NCBI GenBank assembly: GCA_021794205.1
Contig: JAJYRH010000003.1
Span: 1-64,000 of the forward strand
From: a bacterium
GTDB taxonomy: Bacteria; Vulcanimicrobiota; Vulcanimicrobiia; Vulcanimicrobiales; Vulcanimicrobiaceae
Reading direction: 5' to 3'
Length of the DNA: 64,000 bases
Part shown: positions 40,638 through 47,336 of the stretch, one piece after another
Layout: each line of letters begins with the position of its first letter
How positions within the stretch are numbered: position 1 is the stretch's first letter
Notes under the pieces: model-generated
Told to the model about the DNA's origin: nothing
Seen by the model: the letters and a program-made list of their open reading frames with translations, nothing else
The model's database searches: none
Translations under genes and position numbers: made by a program

Positions 40638-40669
40638 GCGTCGCGCTCTCTTCGAGCGAGGCGCTTTTT
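40638..40669 (+). terminator. Intrinsic terminator after tRNA-Leu
   Basis: CGCTC-TCTTC-GAGCG, extended by outer GCG/CGC pairs, is followed directly by TTTTT at 40665-40669. It lies 12 nt after the tRNA and separates it from the toxin-antitoxin pair. Confidence 0.6.
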
Positions 40670-40692
40670 CAATACGGGTGCGCTTCGCGTCC

Positions 40693-40721
40693 TTGTCCGA
40701 AAACAAACCAGCTGGTAGACT
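40693..40721 (+). promoter_or_regulatory. Promoter of Phd/PIN operon
   Basis: TTGTCC (40693-40698), 17-nt spacer and TAGACT (40716-40721). Transcription would begin at about 40728, the A of the antitoxin ATG, so the mRNA is likely leaderless; no ribosome-binding site is visible. Confidence 0.55.
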
Positions 40722-40727
40722 AGTTAT

Positions 40728-40979
40728 ATGAAAACCGTTGGAGTATTTGAGGGTAAGACGCGATTCTCGGCACTGATCGCCGATTCGCTCAACGGCGAAA
40801 CGACGATCATTACGAAAAATGGCCGCCCGGTTGCGGAGATCGGACCGGTGAAAAGCGCGATCGCCGAACGCGGCAAGAGGGCAGCTCAACGCTTGGAGGC
40901 GCTGCGGTCGAGACTTGCGGCGGACGGGAAACTCAAGGATCTCGATATCCGGTCGCTCATCGACGAGGGCCGGTCATGA
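40728..40979 (+). CDS. Phd/YefM-like antitoxin
   Basis: An 83-residue protein. KTVGVFEGKTRFSALI and the GETTIITKNGRPVAEIGPV block are typical of the Phd/YefM DNA-binding fold; the C-terminal part (LRSRLAADGKLKDLDIRSLIDEGR) is the toxin-wrapping tail. It overlaps the PIN gene by four bases (ATGA). It should repress its own promoter and neutralise the toxin. Confidence 0.82.
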   Translation: MKTVGVFEGKTRFSALIADSLNGETTIITKNGRPVAEIGPVKSAIAERGKRAAQRLEALRSRLAADGKLKDLDIRSLIDEGRS

Positions 40980-41377
40980 TCGTCGTCGACGCGAGCATGG
41001 CGCTGCGCTGGGTCCTCGCCGATGAGATCGGCGAGGAAGCGGTTGCGGCGCGTACGTACGTCAGCGAACGCGGCGGTTTCGTTCCGGGAAACTTTCAAAC
41101 CGAAGTCGTCAACGGTTTGCTGCAGGCCGAGCGGCGAAAGCGCATCTCCGCAAGTGATGCGTCGGCGGCGATCACCGATATTATGGAGCTTCCCTTGACG
41201 GTGGAACTTCCCAATCCGCACGTTATCGTATCGAGCGCCCGCGAGTATGGCCTTACCGGCTATGACGCTGCGTACCTTGCCCTCGCGCTGCAATCCGGGT
41301 TTTCAATTGCAACTGCGGACGAACTCCTACGCAAGGCCGCGCGTGCGGAGAAGGTGCTTTGGAACTATCGTCTCTGA
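40976..41377 (+). CDS. vapC: PIN-domain ribonuclease toxin (VapC-like)
   Basis: A 133-residue PIN domain. Acidic residues of the metal site are visible in VVDASMALRWVLADE, TEVVNGLL, TGYDAAYLALAL and ATADELLRKAA. The partner is a Phd-type, not a VapB-type, antitoxin, a common mix. Typical activity is cleavage of tRNA or rRNA; the target here is unknown. Confidence 0.85.
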   Translation: MIVVDASMALRWVLADEIGEEAVAARTYVSERGGFVPGNFQTEVVNGLLQAERRKRISASDASAAITDIMELPLTVELPNPHVIVSSAREYGLTGYDAAYLALALQSGFSIATADELLRKAARAEKVLWNYRL

Positions 41378-42195
41378 ACGGCGCGCGGGATACCTCGACC
41401 TCGGCGACCGAAACAGACAAAATCGTGCACCCCCTCACTTCGATAGGCAGCCGTGCCGAGCGTGCAATTTGCTTCGACCTCGACGGCACGTTGATCGATC
41501 CGTATTTGGGAATATCGCGAAGCGTGGCGTTTGCCCTCGAGCGACTTGGAGTCGCCGGAGCGGACGACATGACGTTCGAAGCATTTATCGGGCCGCCGAT
41601 TCAGGATGCGTTTCAACGGCTTCTCGGCCCCGACGTCGCGCTGGCGACGACCGCCGTTCGCTACTTTCGAGAGCGCTACGGTGAGATTGGATTGTTCGAA
41701 GCGGTACCCTATCCGGAAATATCGGCGGTACTTGCCGAGTTGAGCGCCGAAGCGCCGCTATTCATCTGTACCTCGAAACCGAAAATCTACGCAGATCGAA
41801 TTGCGAACGCGTTTGGGATCGACCGATATTTTGCCGGCATTTATGGCAGCGAACTCGATGGAACGCGAGCGAAGAAATCGGAGCTCCTAGCGTGGCTCGT
41901 GGAGCGAGAGGGCCTCGGCAGAGTCGCCACCGCTATGGTCGGCGACCGTTCGCACGATATCTCCGCAGCTCGAGAAAACGGCGTCACGCCCTACGGCGTG
42001 CTCTGGGGATATGGAAGCGAACGGGAGCTCGTCGAAGCGGGCGCCGAACGTCTTTTCTCGACGGTGCGCGACCTCCGTGCCCTGTCGTCGATTATCGCGA
42101 AGGTCGATCGAGCGAACGATCCGGATCCCGGAGCCTCCGTGGCCGAGGCGCGCGGAGCTCCAAAAACGAACGCTGCGATCGATGAAAAAAATTAA
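41359..42195 (+). CDS. HAD-family phosphatase
   Basis: A 278-residue phosphoglycolate-phosphatase-like HAD hydrolase. Motif I is CFDLDGTLID, motif II ICTSKP, motif III Lys in the KKSELL region and motif IV MVGDRSHDI. A TTG at 41359 is chosen because GGAG lies 8 nt upstream; it overlaps the toxin gene by 19 nt and gives about 30 residues before the domain. A GTG at 41425 is the alternative. Substrate unknown. Confidence 0.8.
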   Translation: MELSSLNGARDTSTSATETDKIVHPLTSIGSRAERAICFDLDGTLIDPYLGISRSVAFALERLGVAGADDMTFEAFIGPPIQDAFQRLLGPDVALATTAVRYFRERYGEIGLFEAVPYPEISAVLAELSAEAPLFICTSKPKIYADRIANAFGIDRYFAGIYGSELDGTRAKKSELLAWLVEREGLGRVATAMVGDRSHDISAARENGVTPYGVLWGYGSERELVEAGAERLFSTVRDLRALSSIIAKVDRANDPDPGASVAEARGAPKTNAAIDEKN

Positions 42196-42664
42196 TGTAG
42201 ACGATTTGCCTTGGGACGTATGGGCATCGCCGAAAGGCAAATTCAGATCAAAATTCAAACAGCTCTCCATCGCCTTGGGTGCCGTACCCGATGCGCCCGT
42301 CGGAGCGGGCGGACACCCATTCGATCTCTCGATTGAAACGCTCGGGCCCGGCGAGACGTCGTGTCCTTATCACGAACATCTCTCGCAATGGGAGTTGTTT
42401 TACATTCTTAGTGGGAGCGGTACGATCCGCGCCGATGGTATTCGCCACGAAGTTCGTGCGGGCGATGCGATTCTTCACCCGCCCGGCGACGCGCATCAAA
42501 TCACGAATACAGGTGGTGAAGATCTCAAATATTTGATTGTCGCCGATAATCCGGCGCTCGACGTTTGCAGGTTCCCCGACTCTGGGAAGATGAGCATATC
42601 CGGAAGCAAATTCCGGTTCGTATTCCGGGCGAACGAGGTCGATTATTTCGACGGCGAGGAGTAA
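42182..42664 (+). CDS. Cupin-domain protein
   Basis: A 160-residue single cupin. Motif 1 is GETSCPYHEHLSQWELFYILSG-like (HEH...E in CPYHEH and ELFYILSGSG), motif 2 GDAILHPPGDAHQITN with the late His. Metal ligands His-His-Glu-His are complete. It overlaps the phosphatase stop region by 14 nt. The cupin family is too broad to assign a reaction. Confidence 0.75.
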   Translation: MKKINVDDLPWDVWASPKGKFRSKFKQLSIALGAVPDAPVGAGGHPFDLSIETLGPGETSCPYHEHLSQWELFYILSGSGTIRADGIRHEVRAGDAILHPPGDAHQITNTGGEDLKYLIVADNPALDVCRFPDSGKMSISGSKFRFVFRANEVDYFDGEE

Positions 42665-42709
42665 CGATCGGCGGTTCGTCCGGTGCCCGCTGCTCTTGCC
42701 GCCTGCGAG

Positions 42710-43006
42710 TTAGGGCTTTTGAATCTCGACGTACTCGCGTTCGCCGCTCTGAGGATTGAAGCGCACTTCGATGAGTTTTCCGCTCGTGGGATCGACGAAG
42801 CGCTCCTCGGTCGATTCCCAGCCCGGCGCAGCGCGATCGACGAGGGGACGATAGCGAGACCGTTCGAACAGAACGGCGACCAGCACGATCGCGCCGACGA
42901 CGAACCACTGGCTCGCGAGCGGCCACAGAAAGTACCCGCCGAAGAACAGCGTCGCGCCCGATAAAACGAAGACCGATGCTGCGAGAAGAAGAAAGCGTCT
43001 GAGCAT
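42710..43006 (-). CDS. Small membrane protein
   Basis: A 98-residue protein with two N-terminal helices (LLLAASVFVLSGATLFF, WFVVGAIVLVAVLF) and a soluble tail (TEERFVDPTSGKLIEVRF) that reads like a domain describing or binding an envelope component. It lies 3 nt downstream of the YbjQ-like gene and is probably co-transcribed. No family recognised. Confidence 0.6.
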   Translation of the reverse strand: MLRRFLLLAASVFVLSGATLFFGGYFLWPLASQWFVVGAIVLVAVLFERSRYRPLVDRAAPGWESTEERFVDPTSGKLIEVRFNPQSGEREYVEIQKP

Positions 43007-43009
43007 CGC

Positions 43010-43333
43010 TTACGCCTCCGGCTCGACGACGCAGGCCGTACCGTAGGCGACGACTTCGCTCATCATCTGCCCGACTTCCGAGGTATCGAAGCGCATCGCG
43101 AGTATCGCGTTCGCACCCATCCGTTGGGCGTTCTGCACCATGCGGTCGAGCGCGTGGCGGCGGGCCTCTTCGAGCATCTCGGTATATTCGGTAATCTCAC
43201 CGCCGCCGAGCGAGCGAAGCCCGGCCATGATATTTCCTCCGAGCCCTCGGCTGCGAACGACGAGTCCGAAAACCTGGCCCTTCATCTCGCGGACGCGAAA
43301 ACCGACGGCCGTGGGCGTAGTGACGACGAGCAT
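43010..43333 (-). CDS. YbjQ/DUF74 family protein
   Basis: A 107-residue protein matching the YbjQ family (DUF74; pentameric, called heavy-metal-binding on weak evidence): VTTPTAVGFRVREMKGQVFG, then GEITEYTEMLEEARRHALDRM and ANAILAMRFDTSEV. Normal length. A 14-bp inverted repeat at 43400-43435 lies 67 nt upstream. Confidence 0.8.
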   Translation of the reverse strand: MLVVTTPTAVGFRVREMKGQVFGLVVRSRGLGGNIMAGLRSLGGGEITEYTEMLEEARRHALDRMVQNAQRMGANAILAMRFDTSEVGQMMSEVVAYGTACVVEPEA

Positions 43334-43399
43334 AGCAACCCTCCAATCGAGGCTTCCTACTCGGGGCTCGCTTCCGAAGTTTCTCTCGCCCTCGGAAAA

Positions 43400-43435
43400 T
43401 CATAGGGGAACGACCATTCGATCGTTCCCCTATGA
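43400..43435 (-). terminator. 14-bp perfect hairpin, terminator-like
   Basis: TCATAGGGGAACGA and TCGTTCCCCTATGA form a perfect 14-bp inverted repeat around an 8-nt loop. On the minus strand it is followed by TTTT, so it can end transcripts of the short peptide gene at 43550-43708. It could also be a protein-binding palindrome upstream of the YbjQ-like gene. Confidence 0.55.
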
Positions 43436-43549
43436 CCTGCTGCACTCTCCTGAAGGAGGGTTTGGGTGCGCGCGGTGGAGGTCGCTCGCACCCATTTTCC
43501 CTCGTCGTCGGCAAGCCGCCGGCGAGGAAACTTTATCGACGTTCCGTCG
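43436..43549 (-). other. Hairpin-rich intergenic stretch, no gene
   Basis: No coding gene is seen. On the minus strand GGGTGCGAGC...GCGCGCACCC and CTCCTGAAGGAG can fold as hairpins, and CCTCG...CGAGG flanks a GC-rich loop. Either the 3' untranslated part of the peptide transcript or a separate structured RNA; no class recognised. Confidence 0.35.
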
Positions 43550-43708
43550 TTAGTTGAGTCGTTTTAATACGGACGAGAAACCCGAAACGCGCGGGCCCCA
43601 ACCGCTGAATCCCGTTCCGAACTGCGTCGTTGCAATAACGCGCGTCATCGAGATTACCGGCTCTTTTGCTTCGACTACCGTTGCGGTAGATTCCGAAGTC
43701 GCTTTCAT
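43550..43708 (-). CDS. 52-residue peptide, RiPP-precursor-like
   Basis: Begins at ATG 43708, which has AAAGGG six nucleotides upstream; a second ATG at 43714 is possible. The first half is polar and acidic (ESTATVVEAKEP), the second half Gly- and aromatic-rich with a basic end (FGTGFSGWGPRVSGF, then LKRLN). Leader-then-core layout and a terminator-like hairpin downstream suggest a ribosomally made, modified or secreted peptide; there is no Cys. No modifying enzyme lies directly beside it. Divergent from the CadC-like regulator gene. Confidence 0.45.
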   Translation of the reverse strand: MKATSESTATVVEAKEPVISMTRVIATTQFGTGFSGWGPRVSGFSSVLKRLN

Positions 43709-43714
43709 AAACAT

Positions 43715-44035
43715 CCCTTTCAATTTCGTTTCGCTCTGCACGAATCGCAGCGCTAACGTACATCCCCTCATACGCACGCTCTACGATATTTGTTTCACCT
43801 CGAAAGAATAATTATTGCAGATGAATGAGTGATGAATAACGTGTGACAGTCGCGCGCAAATACGGGAAATTTCGTGCAGTATAACGCGACGTACGTCTGC
43901 GGCCTGCGGCGCAGCCGGGAGCGCCGCCCGCGGCAAGCCCTCGCCCGCGGCCTCCCCACGGGGGCTCCCCCAAAAAGGGCGGGGGTAGCGAAACGTTGAG
44001 GTGGAAGCAAGCGTACTATAGGTGAGGTAACTTTC
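43715..44035. other. Intergenic region between divergent genes
   Basis: 321 nt with no convincing gene. The part at 43740-43880 is clearly richer in A/T than the rest of the window and should hold the promoters of the peptide gene (minus) and the regulator (plus). A GC-rich stretch at 43920-43995 contains short inverted repeats such as CGCCCGCGG/CCGCGG. No exact promoter is proposed. Confidence 0.5.
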
Positions 44036-45463
44036 GTGGAACGACTCATTTTCGGCCCGTTCGAGCTGGACGTGGAGCGGCTGGTCCTCAGCGCGGACGG
44101 CACGCAGCTCGCCCTGGGCCCCAAGGTGGTAGAGACGCTGCTCGCGCTCGCGGAGCGCCCCGGCGAGATTCTCGCCAAACGCGAACTGCTCGAGCGGATC
44201 TGGCCGGAGGGCTTTATCGAGGAAGCGAGCCTCTCGCAGAATATCTACGTCCTTCGCAAGACGATGCGCACCCATTGGGAAGGCGACGTGATCGAGACGC
44301 TCCCCCGCCGGGGATACCGCTTCGTTGCCCCGATCGCCCCGCGGCTCCCGGAGGCCGCGGCTGGGGTATCGGCGGTGCCCGTCGCCGCGGGGCTCCCCGT
44401 CGTTGCGGCCCTGCCCGTCGCTCGCCGCCGCTGGCTGCCCTCCGCCGTGGCCTTCGCCGCCGCGCTCGTTCTCGGGGGATTCGGCCTCAGCGTGGTCGCG
44501 CTCCAAGGCGATGCGCATACCCGCGTCTTGCCGCCGAGCGCACAGCGGCTCTACGCGCTCGGTCGATATTACTGGAACGAGCGGAGCCAGACGAGCCTGC
44601 TGCGCAGCCTCTCCTATTTCCATCGCGTCGTCACCCTCGCGCCCCACGATCCTCGTGGCTACGAGGCACTCGCCTCCGCCGAGGCGATGATGGGCGATTA
44701 CGGCTACGGCATCCCCGCCCGCGATTACGCGGCGGCGAACCGCTACGCGAAGAGAGCGATCGCGCTCGATCCGCGTGCCGGCGAAGCCTACGCCGCGCTC
44801 GGCGCCATCGCGCTGGATCGTCGTAATTTTCAGGCTGCGAATCGCTTGTTGGAGAAAGCCGTACGCCTCACGCCCAAAGATGCTCCCGCTCGCGAATGGC
44901 TCGGCATCCTCCGGCTCAACGATGGCGATGCCGCCGCCGGCTATCGCGATTTACGCGTTGCGGCGCGGCTCGATCCGCTCTCGACCGCGACGACGGCGTG
45001 GCTCGCGCAGGCGGCCTATTTCGATCGGCATTTCCATCAAGCGATTGCTTACGCACATCAAGCGTTCGATCTCGACCCGCATCGGTTCGATACGCTGACG
45101 ACCGTCGGGCTCGCGCAGGAAGCACTCGGGAAAAATCATCTCGCCGCCCTGACCTTCGAATCGTTTTCGAAACATTGCGCGAGTTGCCGGAACGAAGGTG
45201 CGGCGCTCCTCGCCGATCTCTACGCGCGCGAAGGAAAACGCGCGCTGGCACGGCACGAACTCGCACTCGCGCGCGCCGACGTACGCGACGTCGGCCGCGA
45301 CGACCTTGCGTTTGCTTTTGCGGCGCTCGGAAAGCGCGGCAGCGCATTGGCGGTGCTCGCGCATGCGGGCACGGCGACGCATCTCGCTTTCGAGATGGAC
45401 CCGCGCTTCGATAGTCTCCGCGACTTCCCGATCTATCGCTCCGCTCCGCGCGTCTCGTCGTGA
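44036..45463 (+). CDS. CadC-like winged-helix regulator with TPR
   Basis: A 475-residue membrane regulator, GTG start. Residues 1-100 are an OmpR-type winged helix (FGPFELDVERLVLS, LGPKVVETLLALAERPGEIL, EEASLSQNIYVLRKTM, IETLPRRGYRFVAPI). One membrane helix follows at about 145-165 (AVAFAAALVLGGFGLSVVAL). The outer part is TPR-like: repeated A-x-A-x-A-L-D helices (EAYAALGAIALDRRNFQAA). It overlaps the next gene by GTGA, so it is coupled to the probable selenoprotein. Confidence 0.8.
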   Translation: MERLIFGPFELDVERLVLSADGTQLALGPKVVETLLALAERPGEILAKRELLERIWPEGFIEEASLSQNIYVLRKTMRTHWEGDVIETLPRRGYRFVAPIAPRLPEAAAGVSAVPVAAGLPVVAALPVARRRWLPSAVAFAAALVLGGFGLSVVALQGDAHTRVLPPSAQRLYALGRYYWNERSQTSLLRSLSYFHRVVTLAPHDPRGYEALASAEAMMGDYGYGIPARDYAAANRYAKRAIALDPRAGEAYAALGAIALDRRNFQAANRLLEKAVRLTPKDAPAREWLGILRLNDGDAAAGYRDLRVAARLDPLSTATTAWLAQAAYFDRHFHQAIAYAHQAFDLDPHRFDTLTTVGLAQEALGKNHLAALTFESFSKHCASCRNEGAALLADLYAREGKRALARHELALARADVRDVGRDDLAFAFAALGKRGSALAVLAHAGTATHLAFEMDPRFDSLRDFPIYRSAPRVSS

Positions 45464-45888
45464 GCGATACGCCGCTTCGCGGCCACCCGAAAGCGCGGGC
45501 GACGCTCGACGCTCACGTCGCCGCGTTGCTCGAGAGCGGTAGCATCGATCGCCGCACCAAAGAGCTCGTCGGCGTGATGGTCGCATGGCTCAATGCCTGC
45601 GAGTATTGAATGGACGTGCACGGCGCTTTGGCAAAGCGTCTCGGCGTCGAGGAAGCGAGCCTCCACGATCTTTCAACGTACGCGACGAGTCCGAATTATT
45701 CGGATCTCGAACGTGCTGCGCTCGCCGTCGCCGTTGCCCTAACGCGCGAACCGCGCGCGCTTCCGGAGAACCTCCGCGCCACGCTCGCCGCGCTCTGCGG
45801 CGACGAGGGCTTCGAAGAAGTCGTCGCGACCGTCGGGCTCTTTAATTACCTCACGCGTTTGCACAACGGCTGCGGAGTGAAAAACTAG
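45460..45888 (+). CDS. AhpD/CMD-like peroxidase, probable selenoprotein (TGA=Sec)
   Basis: Reading through the TGA at 45607-45609 gives one 142-residue carboxymuconolactone decarboxylase/AhpD-family protein. Before it: IDRRTKELVGVMVAWLNACEY; after it: MDVHGALAKRLG, YSDLERAALAVAVALT and GLFNYLTRLHNG. The family motif is C-x-x-C-x-x-x-H; here it reads C-E-Y-TGA-M-D-V-H, so the TGA stands exactly at the second redox Cys. A SECIS-like hairpin follows at 45624-45638. A GTG start overlaps the regulator stop. Likely a thiol/selenol peroxidase or disulfide reductase. The alternative is a nonsense mutation (TGC to TGA) splitting the gene; the undamaged downstream frame argues against an old one. Confidence 0.7.
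45610..45648 (+). promoter_or_regulatory. Bacterial SECIS-like hairpin
   Basis: CGCTTT (45624-45629), loop GGC (45630-45632) and AAAGCG (45633-45638) form a perfect 6-bp stem, with outer GACG (45613-45616) able to pair with CGTC (45645-45648). The loop starts 21 nt after the TGA and its first two bases are G, which fits the bacterial SECIS rule (apical loop 16-37 nt from UGA with a G in the first two loop positions). Confidence 0.6.
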
Positions 45889-47336
45889 CCGTTTGCCGCC
45901 CGGGCGATGAGCCGCTCCCCCGCTACGACGCGCGTTTTCGTTAACCAATCGTGGAACCAACAGCTGGAAAAAGGCGAGAGCAGGGCGATGACCCAGTGGA
46001 ACGCGCCGATGAGCGCTCCTCGGCCGAGCGCCTGGAGAAAACTCGGCCGACGCAGATCGAGCGTGGAGACGCGTAGCCCGGCGATCATCATGCCGAAGCT
46101 CTGCCCGACGACGGCGATGAGAAGCGTGAAATAGAGAAACGAGACAAAGCCGAACGAGAACGCGCGCATGGCGGCGGCGGCAATGCGTTGGTTCGATAAC
46201 GGCGTCGGGCTCGCGGTCGGTGCGGGGCTCGGTGAGGGCGAGGATGCGGGCGCCGCTTTTTCGGCGGGAATTTTGACGGTGAGAGGACCGAGCTGAACCT
46301 TCGCGCCATTTGGAAGGCCGTTCACGACGATGCTGCGGGGGATCTTCGGCGGCGTCGGCGCACTCTGCGGCGTAAAAAAATACGAACTCACCGCAAGCAG
46401 CACCACCACGTCGATCGCCGCGGCGAGCACGCGCCGCCCGCGTCCGGCGAGATCGCCGCCGTCGAGCCGACGGCTGCCGGGGAGCGGCAAGGGGATCGGA
46501 GCGACCGCCTCGGTGCGAAGAAACCACTCTTCGTGGTGCTGGTACTGCGCGCTCGCGGCATACGCCGTTAAGTCGGCGATTCGGCGCGTGGCATACGGTT
46601 CCGAACCGAGCCACTCGCCCCATTTCAGCACCGTATCGTCGCCAATGGAAGCTTGTTGCGTTGCAAAACTCCGCAAGTCCACTTGGCGCCCGAATCCGCG
46701 GAGAGCGAGAATGGCGATCGCTCGCGATGCGGCGTCGAGCGAGCCGCAACAAATTAGCCCGACTTTATCGCAGGTTAATTCGCAGCGTCGTAGCCACGGC
46801 CCGAAGATCAACGATACCAGTGCGTTTTCGTTGCCGTTCACGCTGAGCAACGATTGATAGCGTACATGCCCCGCGGCGATGTGGCCGAGTTGGCGCCCGA
46901 TGACGAACGAGAGCTCGTCCTCGCGCAGATCTTCGAGATAGTCGCTCGAGAGCACGAGCGAATACGGCTCACCGAACCCGATCGCCGCTGCCGGCACTAA
47001 TGGATCTTGCCGTACGAAAACCAAGGGCAGGGGAATCCCCAACGCGGCGCACTGGCGTTTGACGATCGCGAAGATCTCCGGATTTTGCGCTTCGTGAATC
47101 AGGACGCTCGAACCGATCAACCGTCCGCGCGCGAACGTGATGAAGACCATCGCGCCGACGACGAAGAGCGCAACCTGGGCGAGCCCGATGGAAAAGTGGA
47201 TGAAGATGCCGACGATTGCGGCGACCGGGAACGCCCAGAGCAGCGTCAGGAAGAATGCGATACGTTCGGTTGGGTGCCGAACCGAGGCCGGTCCTTCGAA
47301 GAGGAGATTTTTCCCTCGATCAAGCGTGGCGACCAT
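45885..47336 (-). CDS. M48-like protein with RDD domain, zinc motif lost
   Basis: A 483-residue membrane protein. Two N-terminal helices and an M48-like domain (QNPEIFAIVKRQCAALGIPLP, YLEDLREDELSFVIGRQLGH) are followed by a linker rich in Ala/Pro/Ser and an RDD-like membrane domain (AGRGRRVLAAAIDVVVLL, GQSFGMMIAGLRVSTLD). At the active site, where HExxH is expected, the sequence is GRQLGH, missing the first His and the Glu. The third-ligand region survives as CELTCDKVGL. Hence probably a non-catalytic relative with a binding or scaffolding role. Confidence 0.7.
   Translation of the reverse strand: MVATLDRGKNLLFEGPASVRHPTERIAFFLTLLWAFPVAAIVGIFIHFSIGLAQVALFVVGAMVFITFARGRLIGSSVLIHEAQNPEIFAIVKRQCAALGIPLPLVFVRQDPLVPAAAIGFGEPYSLVLSSDYLEDLREDELSFVIGRQLGHIAAGHVRYQSLLSVNGNENALVSLIFGPWLRRCELTCDKVGLICCGSLDAASRAIAILALRGFGRQVDLRSFATQQASIGDDTVLKWGEWLGSEPYATRRIADLTAYAASAQYQHHEEWFLRTEAVAPIPLPLPGSRRLDGGDLAGRGRRVLAAAIDVVVLLAVSSYFFTPQSAPTPPKIPRSIVVNGLPNGAKVQLGPLTVKIPAEKAAPASSPSPSPAPTASPTPLSNQRIAAAAMRAFSFGFVSFLYFTLLIAVVGQSFGMMIAGLRVSTLDLRRPSFLQALGRGALIGAFHWVIALLSPFSSCWFHDWLTKTRVVAGERLIARAANG

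Noticed and set aside
45607-45609. TGA as an ordinary stop giving two separate small genes
   Set aside because: Each half alone lacks a complete fold; joined they give a normal CMD/AhpD protein with the TGA exactly at the catalytic Cys and a SECIS-like hairpin. Kept as the alternative only.
45885-47336. Active M48 metalloprotease
   Set aside because: HExxH is replaced by RQLGH, so zinc binding and the catalytic Glu are lost.
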